A stretch of DNA of 64,000 nt. Source: Candidatus Pelagibacter communis. GTDB lineage: Bacteria > Pseudomonadota > Alphaproteobacteria > Pelagibacterales > Pelagibacteraceae. Positions within the stretch are counted from its first letter, which is position 1, and the number at the start of each line of letters is the position of its first letter. The position numbers and the translations under genes were made by a program. The stretch spans positions 62,001-126,000 of the forward strand of contig NZ_CVSB01000029.1 in assembly GCF_001179845.1 (NCBI RefSeq), written 5' to 3'. Shown in pieces: positions 1 to 7,724 of the stretch. The notes under the pieces were generated by a model that ran no database searches, was not told the DNA's origin, and saw only the letters and a program-made list of their open reading frames with translations.

Positions 1-2
1 TG

Positions 3-215
3 TCTTTGTCTAATATTCAATTTGAATATTCGTTTAAATTAGCTGTTCTGACATTGATGAACACGGTTAATTCGTCTGCTTACGGTCTATCTGACTTTGA
101 TTTTCAAAATTTGCACTTTTTAACCAAATATCTTCTAATATTTTTTATGATTATCGGAAGGGTTGAACTGTTATCTTTATTGTTGATTGCTAAAAAATTC
201 CTTTTTAAAAATTAA
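3..215 (+). CDS. trkH: TrkH-type potassium uptake protein, C-terminal end (partial)
   Basis: The frame is open from the first bases of the window, so this is the 3' end of a gene that starts upstream. About 70 residues are visible. They resemble the last membrane segments of TrkH/KtrB potassium channels: an N-T-V-N-S-S-A-Y-G-L stretch, like the last pore-loop region, followed by a hydrophobic helix containing IGRVELLSLLLI, which corresponds to the GRLE(L/I) motif that ends TrkH proteins. TrkH forms the membrane pore of the Trk K+ uptake system and works with the NAD-binding TrkA. Identification rests on a short tail only; TrkG or another SKT-family member cannot be excluded. Confidence 0.6.
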   Translation, partial: SLSNIQFEYSFKLAVLTLMNTVNSSAYGLSDFDFQNLHFLTKYLLIFFMIIGRVELLSLLLIAKKFLFKN

Positions 216-243
216 TTTAGTATTATATATATCAATAAATTTT

Positions 244-320
244 GCGCCCTTAGCTCAGCTGGATAGAGCATCGGTTTTCTAAACCGAGGGTCGGAGGTTC
301 GAATCCTTCAGGGCGCGCCA
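244..320 (+). tRNA. tRNA-Arg (anticodon TCT)
   Basis: A full cloverleaf can be folded. The acceptor arm is gcgccct (244-250) with agggcgc (310-316). The D-arm contains agctcagctggatagagc. The anticodon stem tcggt/accga encloses the loop tttctaa, giving anticodon TCT. The T-arm has the ggttcgaatcc consensus. The 3' CCA is encoded (318-320). It reads AGA, a common arginine codon in such AT-rich genomes. Confidence 0.97.
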
Positions 321-403
321 TTTCTTACTTTTTACCTATTAATTATTTAAAAATTAGGCTTGACGTTAGTTTATACAGAATTCAAATTTATTGTTAATTT
401 TCC

Positions 404-433
404 TTGAACAGTATTTTCTTACATGTTTAAATT
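404..433 (+). promoter_or_regulatory. Possible sigma-70 promoter of aapJ
   Basis: A TTGAAC hexamer (404-409) is followed after 18 bases by TAAATT (428-433). The pair lies about 65 bases before the aapJ start and just upstream of two back-to-back palindromes. In such AT-rich DNA -10-like hexamers occur often by chance, so this is a weak call. Confidence 0.3.
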
Positions 434-440
434 ATGAATA

Positions 441-476
441 TTCAAAAGTGATTTTGAATTATTTGTTAACAAATAA
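441..476 (+). promoter_or_regulatory. Two adjacent perfect inverted repeats in the aapJ leader
   Basis: TTCAAAA-GTGA-TTTTGAA occupies 441-458 and is followed without a gap by the perfect 18-base palindrome TTATTTGTTAACAAATAA (459-476). The second ends 21 bases before the aapJ ATG and 10 bases before the AAGGAAGA ribosome-binding site (487-494). They could be operator sites for a dimeric regulator or hairpins in the mRNA leader. Which of these is true cannot be decided from the sequence. Confidence 0.55.
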
Positions 477-497
477 AAATAACATAAAGGAAGAATA

Positions 498-1538
498 ATG
501 TTTAAATACTTAAAACAATTAACTTCTTTAGTTGCTATGGTTGCAGTGTTGTTTACTTTTACAACAGAAACTATGGCTGCTAAAAAATCTAAAACACTTA
601 AAAACACTCAAAAGAAGGGTTTTGTAAGATGTGGAGTATCTCAAGGTCTTCCAGGGTTTTCTAATGCTGATGCTGCAGGAAATTGGACTGGTATTGATGT
701 TGATGTATGTAGAGCGGTAGCTGCTGCAGTACTAGGTGATGCAAACAAAGTTAAGTTTACACCACTAAGTGCTAAAGAAAGATTTACAGCTTTAACTTCT
801 GGTGAGATTGATATCTTATCAAGAAACACAACTTGGACTCTTTCTAGAGATGCTGATATCGGACTTACTTTCGTTGGAGTAAACTTCTACGATGGTCAAG
901 GTTTCATGGTTAGAAAAAGTTCTGGTATTACTTCAACAAGCCAATTCAAAGATGGTATCTCAGCTTGTACAAACATTGGTACAACAACTGAGTTAAACAT
1001 GAGAGACTTCTTTAACTCTAAAGGAATTTCTTATGAGCCAGTTGCTTTTGAAAAAGCTGATGAAGTCGTAGCTGCTTATGATGCTGGTAGATGTGATACT
1101 TACACTACTGATAAATCAGGTCTTGCTGCACAAAGAACTAAAATGTCTAACCCAGATGATCACATTGTATTACCTGAAACTGTTTCTAAAGAGCCTTTAG
1201 GACCAGTTGTAAGACAAGGTGACTCTGTATGGGAAGATATCGTTAGATGGTCTTTAAATGCTATGATTGAAGCAGAAGAGTACGGAATTACTTCTGCAAA
1301 TGCAGACTCAATGAAAACTTCAGACAACCCAGCTGTAAAAAGATTAGTTGGTGCTGAAGGTGAATTAGGTGCTGCTTTTGGTCTAGACAATGAGTGGAGC
1401 TTAAGAATTATCAAGCAAGTTGGTAACTATGGTGAAAGCTACAAAAGAAATATAGCTGACACTGGAATTTTACCTGACAGAGGTCCAAATGAATTATGGA
1501 CTAAAGGTGGAATTCTTTATGTACCACCTGCAAGATAA
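498..1538 (+). CDS. aapJ: General L-amino-acid ABC transporter, periplasmic binding protein AapJ
   Basis: This 346-residue protein captures amino acids in the periplasm for the AapQMP membrane complex. Residues 1-27 form a signal peptide ending at TMA-A. The mature part has the family-3 solute-binding fold, with the typical openings G-V-S-Q-G-L-P-G-F-S and W-T-G-I-D-V-D-V-C-R and the segment NTTWTLSRDADIGLTF found in AapJ/BztA proteins. Length is normal for the family. The ATG has a good Shine-Dalgarno sequence (AAGGAAGA). A strong terminator lies right after the gene, between it and the permease genes, which would keep the binding protein in excess over the membrane parts. Two leader palindromes precede it. 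Confidence 0.95.
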   Translation: MFKYLKQLTSLVAMVAVLFTFTTETMAAKKSKTLKNTQKKGFVRCGVSQGLPGFSNADAAGNWTGIDVDVCRAVAAAVLGDANKVKFTPLSAKERFTALTSGEIDILSRNTTWTLSRDADIGLTFVGVNFYDGQGFMVRKSSGITSTSQFKDGISACTNIGTTTELNMRDFFNSKGISYEPVAFEKADEVVAAYDAGRCDTYTTDKSGLAAQRTKMSNPDDHIVLPETVSKEPLGPVVRQGDSVWEDIVRWSLNAMIEAEEYGITSANADSMKTSDNPAVKRLVGAEGELGAAFGLDNEWSLRIIKQVGNYGESYKRNIADTGILPDRGPNELWTKGGILYVPPAR

Positions 1539-1556
1539 TTGCATATTTAACAAATT

Positions 1557-1590
1557 AAAAAGGGCTAGATTTTTCTAGCCCTTTTTTTTA
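1557..1590 (+). terminator. Rho-independent terminator inside the aap operon
   Basis: A 13-base stem (1557-1569 with 1574-1586; core GGGCTAGA/TCTAGCCC) with a TTTT loop is followed by a run of T up to 1589. It begins 18 bases after the aapJ stop and ends 12 bases before the aapQ start. Partial read-through would give high aapJ and low aapQMP transcript, a common arrangement in binding-protein operons. Confidence 0.9.
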
Positions 1591-1601
1591 TAAGCGTTCA
1601 A

Positions 1602-2753
1602 ATGGACCTAAAATTACAAAAAATCATTCCCCAATTAATTACCGTTTTAGTTGTGGTATTAGTTTTTGGATTTTTTACATACAATGCTCAAATCAATATG
1701 GAGAATAGAGGTATTGATTTCGGATATGGGTTTCTTTCCCAAGAATCTTCATTTGATGTACAGTTTTCACTTATAGAATATGATGGATCTCATTCTTATT
1801 TCCGAGCTTACCTTGTTGGTTTGCTAAATACTATTTTAGTTTCTGTAATTGGAATTATTTTTGCAACAATTTTAGGAGTTATAGTTGGAGTAGCAAGACT
1901 TTCTCCAAATTATTTAATAAATCAATTTGCTGCTTTCTATGTAGAATTTTTTAGAAACATCCCATTGCTTTTACAAATATTTTTTTGGTATTTTGCTGCT
2001 TTAAGAGCTTTGCCTTTGCCACAAGATGCTGATGCAATGTTAGGTGTTTTTTTCTTAACAATTAAAGGTTTATATGTTCCAGCATTCATCTGGGAAAATC
2101 TTAATGTATTTTTATACTCAATAATTGCAGCAATAATTGCAATAGTAGTAATTAGAATTCATGCAAGAAAAGTTCAAGAAACACAAGGTAAACAGTTACC
2201 TGTTTTTTGGATATCAGTAGGTTTAATTTTTATTTTGCCTTTATTAAGTTTTTTAATAGGTGGTGTAAGTTTATCTTTTGAAATACCTAAATTAAAGCAA
2301 TTAGCAACAACATCATTTATTTATGAAGGAGGCTTAAGTTTACCTCCTGAATTAATAGCTTTAACTTTATCATTAGCTTTATATACAGCAACTTTCATTG
2401 CTGAATGTGTAAGAGCTGGAATACAAGGTGTTGGAAAAGGTCAAAAAGAAGCTGCTGCCTCTATTGGATTAAATCCCAATCAAGTTTTAAAATTAGTTGT
2501 AATGCCTCAAGCACTAAGAATTATTATTCCACCAACAACAAACCAATATTTAAATTTAACTAAAAATTCATCTTTAGCTGCTGCTATAGCTTATCCTGAT
2601 TTAGTATTAGTTTTTGCTGGTACAGCACTTATGCAAACTGGTAAAGCGATCGAGATAGTTTCAATAACAATGCTTACTTATTTAAGTTTAAGTATATCAA
2701 TTTCAATTCTTATGAATTGGTACAACAAAAAAATTGCGATTAAGGAAAAATAA
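1602..2753 (+). CDS. aapQ: General L-amino-acid ABC transporter permease AapQ
   Basis: A 383-residue inner-membrane permease that pairs with AapM to form the channel of the Aap amino-acid importer. It has many hydrophobic segments and a HisM-type permease domain. The cytoplasmic EAA loop that docks on the ATPase is visible near residue 285 as GQKEAAASIGL, followed by V-V-M-P-Q-A-L-R-I-I-I-P-P. The N-terminal part contains ENRGIDFGYGFL, characteristic of AapQ/YhdX-type permeases. It starts right after the terminator that follows aapJ, and its stop is immediately followed by the aapM ATG, so the two are translated together. Confidence 0.93.
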   Translation: MDLKLQKIIPQLITVLVVVLVFGFFTYNAQINMENRGIDFGYGFLSQESSFDVQFSLIEYDGSHSYFRAYLVGLLNTILVSVIGIIFATILGVIVGVARLSPNYLINQFAAFYVEFFRNIPLLLQIFFWYFAALRALPLPQDADAMLGVFFLTIKGLYVPAFIWENLNVFLYSIIAAIIAIVVIRIHARKVQETQGKQLPVFWISVGLIFILPLLSFLIGGVSLSFEIPKLKQLATTSFIYEGGLSLPPELIALTLSLALYTATFIAECVRAGIQGVGKGQKEAAASIGLNPNQVLKLVVMPQALRIIIPPTTNQYLNLTKNSSLAAAIAYPDLVLVFAGTALMQTGKAIEIVSITMLTYLSLSISISILMNWYNKKIAIKEK

Positions 2754-4196
2754 ATGTCAAAAATTAATTTTTTAAAACCAGATAAGGAAAATTTAAATAC
2801 CTTTTTATATTTAGGTTCATTTTTATTTCTTATTAGTGTTATTGATGTATTTCTTAATTCATTTTTTAGTTTAAATATCACTGGATTTTTACCTTCATCA
2901 TTAAGTTTTTTAATTCCAATTATATTAGGATTTATAGGTCTACATTTTATAAGAATTGAACACAGTGGTTATAAGTTTTTAGATCAAGTAAATAAAAATA
3001 TTAATACAAATAATTTTAATGCAATTTTATCCTTATTAATTATTTTTATAATAATTAAAGCAACACCACCAATTTTAAGCTGGTTTGTAATTGATGCAAG
3101 TTTTGCAGGGGATAGTAAAGATGTCTGTTCAGGTACAGGAGCTTGTTGGACCTATATTAAAGTTTGGTTTAGAAGATTTATGTATGGTATGTATCCTAAT
3201 GCTGAGCAATGGAGAATAAACTTATCTTTTATAGCGTTAGCTCTTTTAGGATCTGTTGGGTATTTTGCTACAGAAAAATTTAAAAAATATTTAACACTAT
3301 ATTACGTTGTAATTTATCCATTTATTGCATTTCTATTTATTTTCTTTTTTATATCAGGTGGCCCTGTATTTTTTGACTTTTCTTACGGAATAATAGCAGC
3401 AGTAATCTCAATAATAATTGGTTTCTTTATTCCAGGCAGGTTTAAATTTTATTATTTTATTTTTGTTCCAATAACTCTCTACATAGCTCTTAAATATTTT
3501 ATTTTTTATGATGAATTAATTGAACTAGGTAAACTTGATGGATTAAATTGGGTTGAAACTGGAGCTTGGGGCGGATTATCACTTACATTTATAATTTCTT
3601 TTTTCTGTTTAATTTTCTGTTTTCCTATTGGAATGGCATTCGCTCTAGGTAGAAGATCTGATTTTCCTTTAATTAGATACATATCAATTGGATTTATAGA
3701 ATTTTGGAGAGGTGTTCCATTAATAACTGTATTGTTTATGTCAGCCGTAATGTTTCCTATGTTTCTACCTTCAGATTTTTTTATAGATAAATTAGTTAGA
3801 TGCATAATAGCTATTTCATTATTTGAAGCTGCTTATGTTGCTGAAGTTATTAGAGGTGGTTTACAAGCATTACCACGTGGCCAATATGAGGCTGCAAAAT
3901 CACTTGGAATGGGTTATTGGCGAATGCACATATTTGTAATTTTGCCTCAAGCCTTAAAACTTGTTATTCCTGGTATAGCTAATACGTTTTTGGCTTTAGT
4001 AAAAGATACTCCTCTAATATTTGTGGTTGGTCTATTAGAAATAGTAGGAATGTTAAATTTAGCAAAAACTAATCCTAAATGGTTAGGCTTTGCAATGGAA
4101 GGCTATGTATTTGCTGCAATAATTTTCTGGATTATTTGTTATGCAATGAGTAAGTATAGCTATAATCTAGAACAGAAATATAAAACAGAGCGATAA
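2754..4196 (+). CDS. aapM: General L-amino-acid ABC transporter permease AapM
   Basis: The second permease of the Aap importer, 480 residues. The C-terminal half holds the HisM-type permease domain with an FWRGVPLITVLFM segment and the EAA loop GQYEAAKSLGMGYWRM that contacts AapP. The order aapJ-Q-M-P and zero-base spacing to aapQ support the call. The protein is about 100 residues longer than the roughly 380 usual for AapM/YhdY. The extra length lies in the N-terminal half, which is strongly hydrophobic and contains several additional predicted membrane segments before the conserved domain. Confidence 0.92.
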   Translation: MSKINFLKPDKENLNTFLYLGSFLFLISVIDVFLNSFFSLNITGFLPSSLSFLIPIILGFIGLHFIRIEHSGYKFLDQVNKNINTNNFNAILSLLIIFIIIKATPPILSWFVIDASFAGDSKDVCSGTGACWTYIKVWFRRFMYGMYPNAEQWRINLSFIALALLGSVGYFATEKFKKYLTLYYVVIYPFIAFLFIFFFISGGPVFFDFSYGIIAAVISIIIGFFIPGRFKFYYFIFVPITLYIALKYFIFYDELIELGKLDGLNWVETGAWGGLSLTFIISFFCLIFCFPIGMAFALGRRSDFPLIRYISIGFIEFWRGVPLITVLFMSAVMFPMFLPSDFFIDKLVRCIIAISLFEAAYVAEVIRGGLQALPRGQYEAAKSLGMGYWRMHIFVILPQALKLVIPGIANTFLALVKDTPLIFVVGLLEIVGMLNLAKTNPKWLGFAMEGYVFAAIIFWIICYAMSKYSYNLEQKYKTER

Positions 4197-4199
4197 ATT

Positions 4200-4934
4200 A
4201 TGTCTGACAGTATTATTCAAATAAAAAATGTAAATAAATGGTTTGGTGATTTTCAAGTTTTAAAAGATATTAATCTTGAGGTTAAACCAAAAGAAAAAAT
4301 CGTTGTTTGTGGCCCATCCGGATCAGGTAAATCTACATTAATTAGATGTATCAATAGATTAGAAGAACATCAACAAGGTGACATTATTGTTGATGGAAAC
4401 ACTTTAACGGAAGATACAAAAAATATTGAACAAATTAGAGCAGAAGTTGGAATGGTATTCCAGCAGTTTAATTTATTCCCTCATTTATCAATTGTTGATA
4501 ATTGTACACTTGCACCAATTTGGGTAAAGAAGATGCCAAAAAAAGAAGCTGAAGAATTAGCTTTAAAACATTTAGAAAGAGTTCAAATTCTTGATCAAGC
4601 ACAAAAATTTCCAGGTCAACTATCAGGTGGCCAACAACAAAGGGTTGCCATAGCTAGAGCTCTTTGTATGGAGCCAAAAATTATGTTGTTTGACGAACCT
4701 ACATCAGCTCTGGATCCTGAAATGATTAAGGAAGTTCTAGATGTAATGGTAAATCTAGCAAACCAAGGCATGACTATGATAGTTGTTACACATGAGATGG
4801 GATTTGCTAAGGAAGTAGCAGATAAAATGATCTTTATGGATGAGGGCATGATAGTAGAAAAAGCTGATACGAAAGAGTTTTTTGCTAATCCAAAGAGCGA
4901 TAGAACCAAGCTATTTTTAAGTCAAATATTATAA
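4200..4934 (+). CDS. aapP: General L-amino-acid ABC transporter ATPase AapP
   Basis: A 244-residue cytoplasmic ATPase that powers the Aap importer. All ABC motifs are intact: Walker [10 protein letters not shown] (38-46), a Q-loop in [13 protein letters not shown], the signature [15 protein letters not shown], Walker [15 protein letters not shown] and the switch histidine in VVTHEMGFA. These variants are typical of polar amino-acid importers (GlnQ/HisP/AapP). The ATG lies three bases after the aapM stop. It is the last gene of the operon; an AT-only inverted repeat follows but no convincing terminator is seen. Confidence 0.95.
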   Translation: MSDSIIQIKNVNKWFGDFQVLKDINLEVKPKEKIVVCGPSGSGKSTLIRCINRLEEHQQGDIIVDGNTLTEDTKNIEQIRAEVGMVFQQFNLFPHLSIVDNCTLAPIWVKKMPKKEAEELALKHLERVQILDQAQKFPGQLSGGQQQRVAIARALCMEPKIMLFDEPTSALDPEMIKEVLDVMVNLANQGMTMIVVTHEMGFAKEVADKMIFMDEGMIVEKADTKEFFANPKSDRTKLFLSQIL

Positions 4935-5122
4935 AAATATATATTTTTTAAGGCATAATTTTAAAATAACACAATCTAAATTTGTTTATTTTGCATTTAA
5001 CTAATACTTGACAGTATTTTGATTATTTTAAATTTCTTATAAAAAAAACAAATTTTTTTATTGCAGTAACATAAATAAATAGGTTCAATAGTGATTATAA
5101 AACTTAATTAAGAGGGGTCTTA

Positions 5123-5494
5123 ATGGAAGATAATTTTAATAAACACTTAGGTAACAAGCTTAAGCTAAGAAGACTAGCTTTAGGTTTAACACAGACTAAA
5201 GTAGCAAAAGCAATCAATGTAACTTTTCAACAAATTCAAAAATACGAAAAAGGCACAAATGGAGTAAGTTCAATTAGATTACTTCAATTGTCAAATTATT
5301 TAAAAGTTCCTATTAGTTATTTTTTTGAGGATTTTTCTGAATATTCAATCAATCTAGAAAAATCACAAGAAGGTCATATTAACATTAATTATAATTTTTT
5401 AACAAAAATTTATTCTGAACTTAATGCTGATCAAAAATTAAAATTTAATAAATCTTTACAAATATCTGGATCAAAAATTTATAAAGCTGTTTGA
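5123..5494 (+). CDS. XRE-family helix-turn-helix regulator
   Basis: A 123-residue protein. Residues 8-70 are a complete Cro/C1-type helix-turn-helix. The segment VTFQQIQKYEKGTNGVSS followed by LKVPISYFFED is the signature of a regulator family common in alphaproteobacteria. The C-terminal 50 residues carry no recognised domain. A strong Shine-Dalgarno sequence (gagggg, 5112-5117) fixes the ATG start. It stands alone between the aap operon and the tRNA genes. A TTGACA hexamer at 5008-5013 may belong to its promoter. The target genes cannot be read from the sequence. Confidence 0.85.
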   Translation: MEDNFNKHLGNKLKLRRLALGLTQTKVAKAINVTFQQIQKYEKGTNGVSSIRLLQLSNYLKVPISYFFEDFSEYSINLEKSQEGHININYNFLTKIYSELNADQKLKFNKSLQISGSKIYKAV

Positions 5495-5578
5495 TTGAGT
5501 AAAATTAAAAACATTAATATTTGATAATTAAAAATAATCAAAATAACATCTTGAAAATTTATTCTTTGGAATAATTTT

Positions 5579-5654
5579 TGGCTCCTCGGGCAGGACTCGA
5601 ACCTGCGACCAATTGATTAACAGTCAACTGCTCTACCAACTGAGCTACCGAGGA
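5579..5654 (-). tRNA. tRNA-Asn (anticodon GTT)
   Basis: On the minus strand the acceptor arm tccccgg-type pair is TCCTCGG (5654-5648) with CCGAGGA (5589-5583). The D-arm is agctcagttggtagagc, the anticodon loop ctgttaa gives GTT, and the T-arm contains ggttcgagtcc. The discriminator is G (5582) and the CCA is encoded at 5581-5579. Confidence 0.97.
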
Positions 5655-5704
5655 ATATAAAAATCACAACTTACTTTTTTTTAGAACTAAAACAAGAATT
5701 ATTT

Positions 5705-5778
5705 TGGAGGCAATGCCCGGAATCGAACCGGGATACAAGGATTTGCAATCCTCTGCGTAACCATTCCGCCACATTGCC
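5705..5778 (-). tRNA. tRNA-Cys (anticodon GCA)
   Basis: On the minus strand the acceptor arm is GGCAATG (5778-5772) with CATTGCC (5715-5709). The anticodon loop ttgcaaa gives GCA. The T-arm contains ggttcgattcc. The discriminator is U (5708), as required for tRNA-Cys, and CCA is encoded at 5707-5705. It lies about 50 bases from tRNA-Asn on the same strand. Confidence 0.97.
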
Positions 5779-5960
5779 TTTTAATCAATAAGTAAAAGTG
5801 TTCTACTAATAGCAACCTTTCTTTTTAATACAAGTTTAATAATAAAGAAAAATTACTTTTCACTTATACATCAATATTTATATGTTGTTTAATAATTGTT
5901 AATGACAACTAAAAATTTACTTACTTTAATCTAAATTATTGAGTTATTGATTTTTAAAAA

Positions 5961-6884
5961 TCAAATATTTGTACTAATATTATCAAAATGTGGAAAGATG
6001 CTATTTATAATGTTTTCAAATTCTTTTTTTTCAACATTATTCCAATTTTTATATATATGATTTAAGTTAGTATCATTATTTGGCGCTTTGTCTAAAACTT
6101 TATAAAACTGACTCTCAGTCATTTTATTTTTAAAATTAAATTTTTTTGAGAGTTTTTCGTAAATATCATAATTTTGATTAACATCTTCTAACTTTACATA
6201 ATATTTATCAATATTTTGTATATTATTAAATTTGTCATAAATTGTTTTATTAACTGTAGACCAAAACCAAGTTATTTTTCCTATTCTACTTAAGGATAAC
6301 CACTCTTTTAAATATTCACCTTTTGGAATAATTCTAGAAAATGATCTGTATTGACTATCAGTAATATCAATTAAAGGTGTACTAATTTCTTTTTGATTAT
6401 TAAAATTTTGATACCATCCCTTATTATATAAAGATTCAACTGTCTTAATAGGATTTCTAATATTAAAAAAAATAGAATTTGGTTTAAGTCTATTTGTTAA
6501 TTCTTCAATACCGAAAGAAAAATATGGTGAAGAGATAAAACTGTTTTGATATTTTACCATATCTCTTTTTGAGGATAATTCTATGAGATCAATAAAACCA
6601 TTTTTAGAAATTGGTAAATTATAGTAACAGATGTATCTATAAAAGGCTTCGTAATCAGCAAATCGTTCACATGTGCCTACCCAATTTGGATGACTATTAA
6701 ATATTTTTGAAAACCAATTTTGACCACTTCTTCCAGAACCAAAACTTAAGGTTAGAACATTGTTATCTTTTCTCTGAAAATTTTGATATTTAATTAATTC
6801 ACTGTAAGTTGGTCTTCTAAGTTTTTTTGCTTCATTAGAAAAATTAAACAATCTATTTTTAATTTTGTAAAAAAAATTATTCAC
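5961..6884 (-). CDS. Sulfotransferase-family protein
   Basis: This 307-residue protein resembles PAPS-dependent sulfotransferases, which move a sulfate group to a sugar, lipid or alcohol. Residues 49-58 (GSGRSGQNWF) match the phosphosulfate-binding loop (SGRSGTTWL in the family). Residues 141-154 (N-I-R-N-P-I-K-T-V-E-S-L-Y-N) match the 3'-phosphate-binding RxPxxxxxSxY region. No signal peptide is apparent, so it should act in the cytoplasm. It is divergent from a LicD-like gene, with about 170 bases between the starts, which suggests a role in modifying surface polysaccharide. The acceptor is unknown. A catalytic base cannot be placed with confidence. Confidence 0.72.
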   Translation of the reverse strand: MNNFFYKIKNRLFNFSNEAKKLRRPTYSELIKYQNFQRKDNNVLTLSFGSGRSGQNWFSKIFNSHPNWVGTCERFADYEAFYRYICYYNLPISKNGFIDLIELSSKRDMVKYQNSFISSPYFSFGIEELTNRLKPNSIFFNIRNPIKTVESLYNKGWYQNFNNQKEISTPLIDITDSQYRSFSRIIPKGEYLKEWLSLSRIGKITWFWSTVNKTIYDKFNNIQNIDKYYVKLEDVNQNYDIYEKLSKKFNFKNKMTESQFYKVLDKAPNNDTNLNHIYKNWNNVEKKEFENIINSIFPHFDNISTNI

Positions 6885-7054
6885 TTGGTTTAATAATATT
6901 AATATTTAAAGTATTTATACAACACTAAATTTTAATTAAGTTTTTTTATTTGACTAGCAAACCTACTATAAATGTTGTTAAATTAAAATTCTAAAATGAC
7001 TTTAATTAAAATTTAATATAAAGATATAATTATCTTAAATTATAATTGAATTTT

Positions 7055-7687
7055 ATGGATCCAAAAATCAGAGACAGAACTTACGATGAATTGTTGGTAA
7101 GAAAAAAAGAATTTTTAAAAATTTGTAATATTTTAGATCAATTAAAAATAATTTTTTTTTTAAATTCTGGTATTCTTTTAGGCGCTATAAGAGATAATGA
7201 TCTTATAAAATGGGATTGGGATATAGAAATTAGTGTTTTTTCTGATGAGTTATTACCTAATATAGATTTAATCACAAACAAGTTGAAAGAAAATGGTTTT
7301 GAAATAAAGAAAATAAATAAAAAGGAAGATGATTCAAAAATAGATTTTGTTGGCGAATATCCTGGTGATGTTACAGGTTATACAATTTGGTCCTGGAATT
7401 ATTCCAAATTAAGAGATGTCTACTGGCGTCGAGAACTTTCCATACCTTCTAAATTTTTAAACAAATTTTCTAAAATTGATTTTATGGGACGACAATTTAA
7501 TTGCCCTCAAAACCCAGAAGAATATTTGGAATTTGCCTACGGAAATTGGAAAGTACCATTAAGATCAACTGATAAAGATTTATATAATACAAAAAGGTAT
7601 AAAAATAAGAAAAAATCCATAATAACAAATTTAATACATACTTTTAAAAAAATAATTTATGAATTATGGAAATTAGTTAAGAAATAA
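7055..7687 (+). CDS. LicD/fukutin-like nucleotidyltransferase-fold transferase
   Basis: A protein of 210 residues from the ATG at 7055; a TTG three codons earlier is in frame but less likely. Residues 38-60 hold the LicD signature: NSGILLGAIRDNDLIKWDWD followed by I-E-I. This compares with SGTLLGAIRxxxxIPWDDDIDI in the family, with D54, D56 and E58 as the likely metal ligands. LicD proteins transfer phosphocholine or related phospho-alcohols from a CDP donor to cell-surface glycans, and fukutin relatives transfer ribitol phosphate. The C-terminus is very lysine-rich and suits binding to the membrane surface. It sits between a sulfotransferase-like gene and valS. Confidence 0.72.
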   Translation: MDPKIRDRTYDELLVRKKEFLKICNILDQLKIIFFLNSGILLGAIRDNDLIKWDWDIEISVFSDELLPNIDLITNKLKENGFEIKKINKKEDDSKIDFVGEYPGDVTGYTIWSWNYSKLRDVYWRRELSIPSKFLNKFSKIDFMGRQFNCPQNPEEYLEFAYGNWKVPLRSTDKDLYNTKRYKNKKKSIITNLIHTFKKIIYELWKLVKK

Positions 7688-7724
7688 TTATCAACTTAAA
7701 TATAAATTTATATATATTACAATC

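Noticed and set aside
4935-4948. AAAATATATATTTT inverted repeat after aapP
   Set aside because: Purely A/T with no G-C pairs. Such palindromes arise often by chance in this sequence and would make a very weak hairpin.
5007-5020. CTTGACAGTATTTT before the XRE gene resembles CTTGAACAGTATTTT before aapJ (403-417)
   Set aside because: The similarity is short, includes a one-base gap and covers a likely -35 element in each case. It could hint at shared control but is not strong enough to report.
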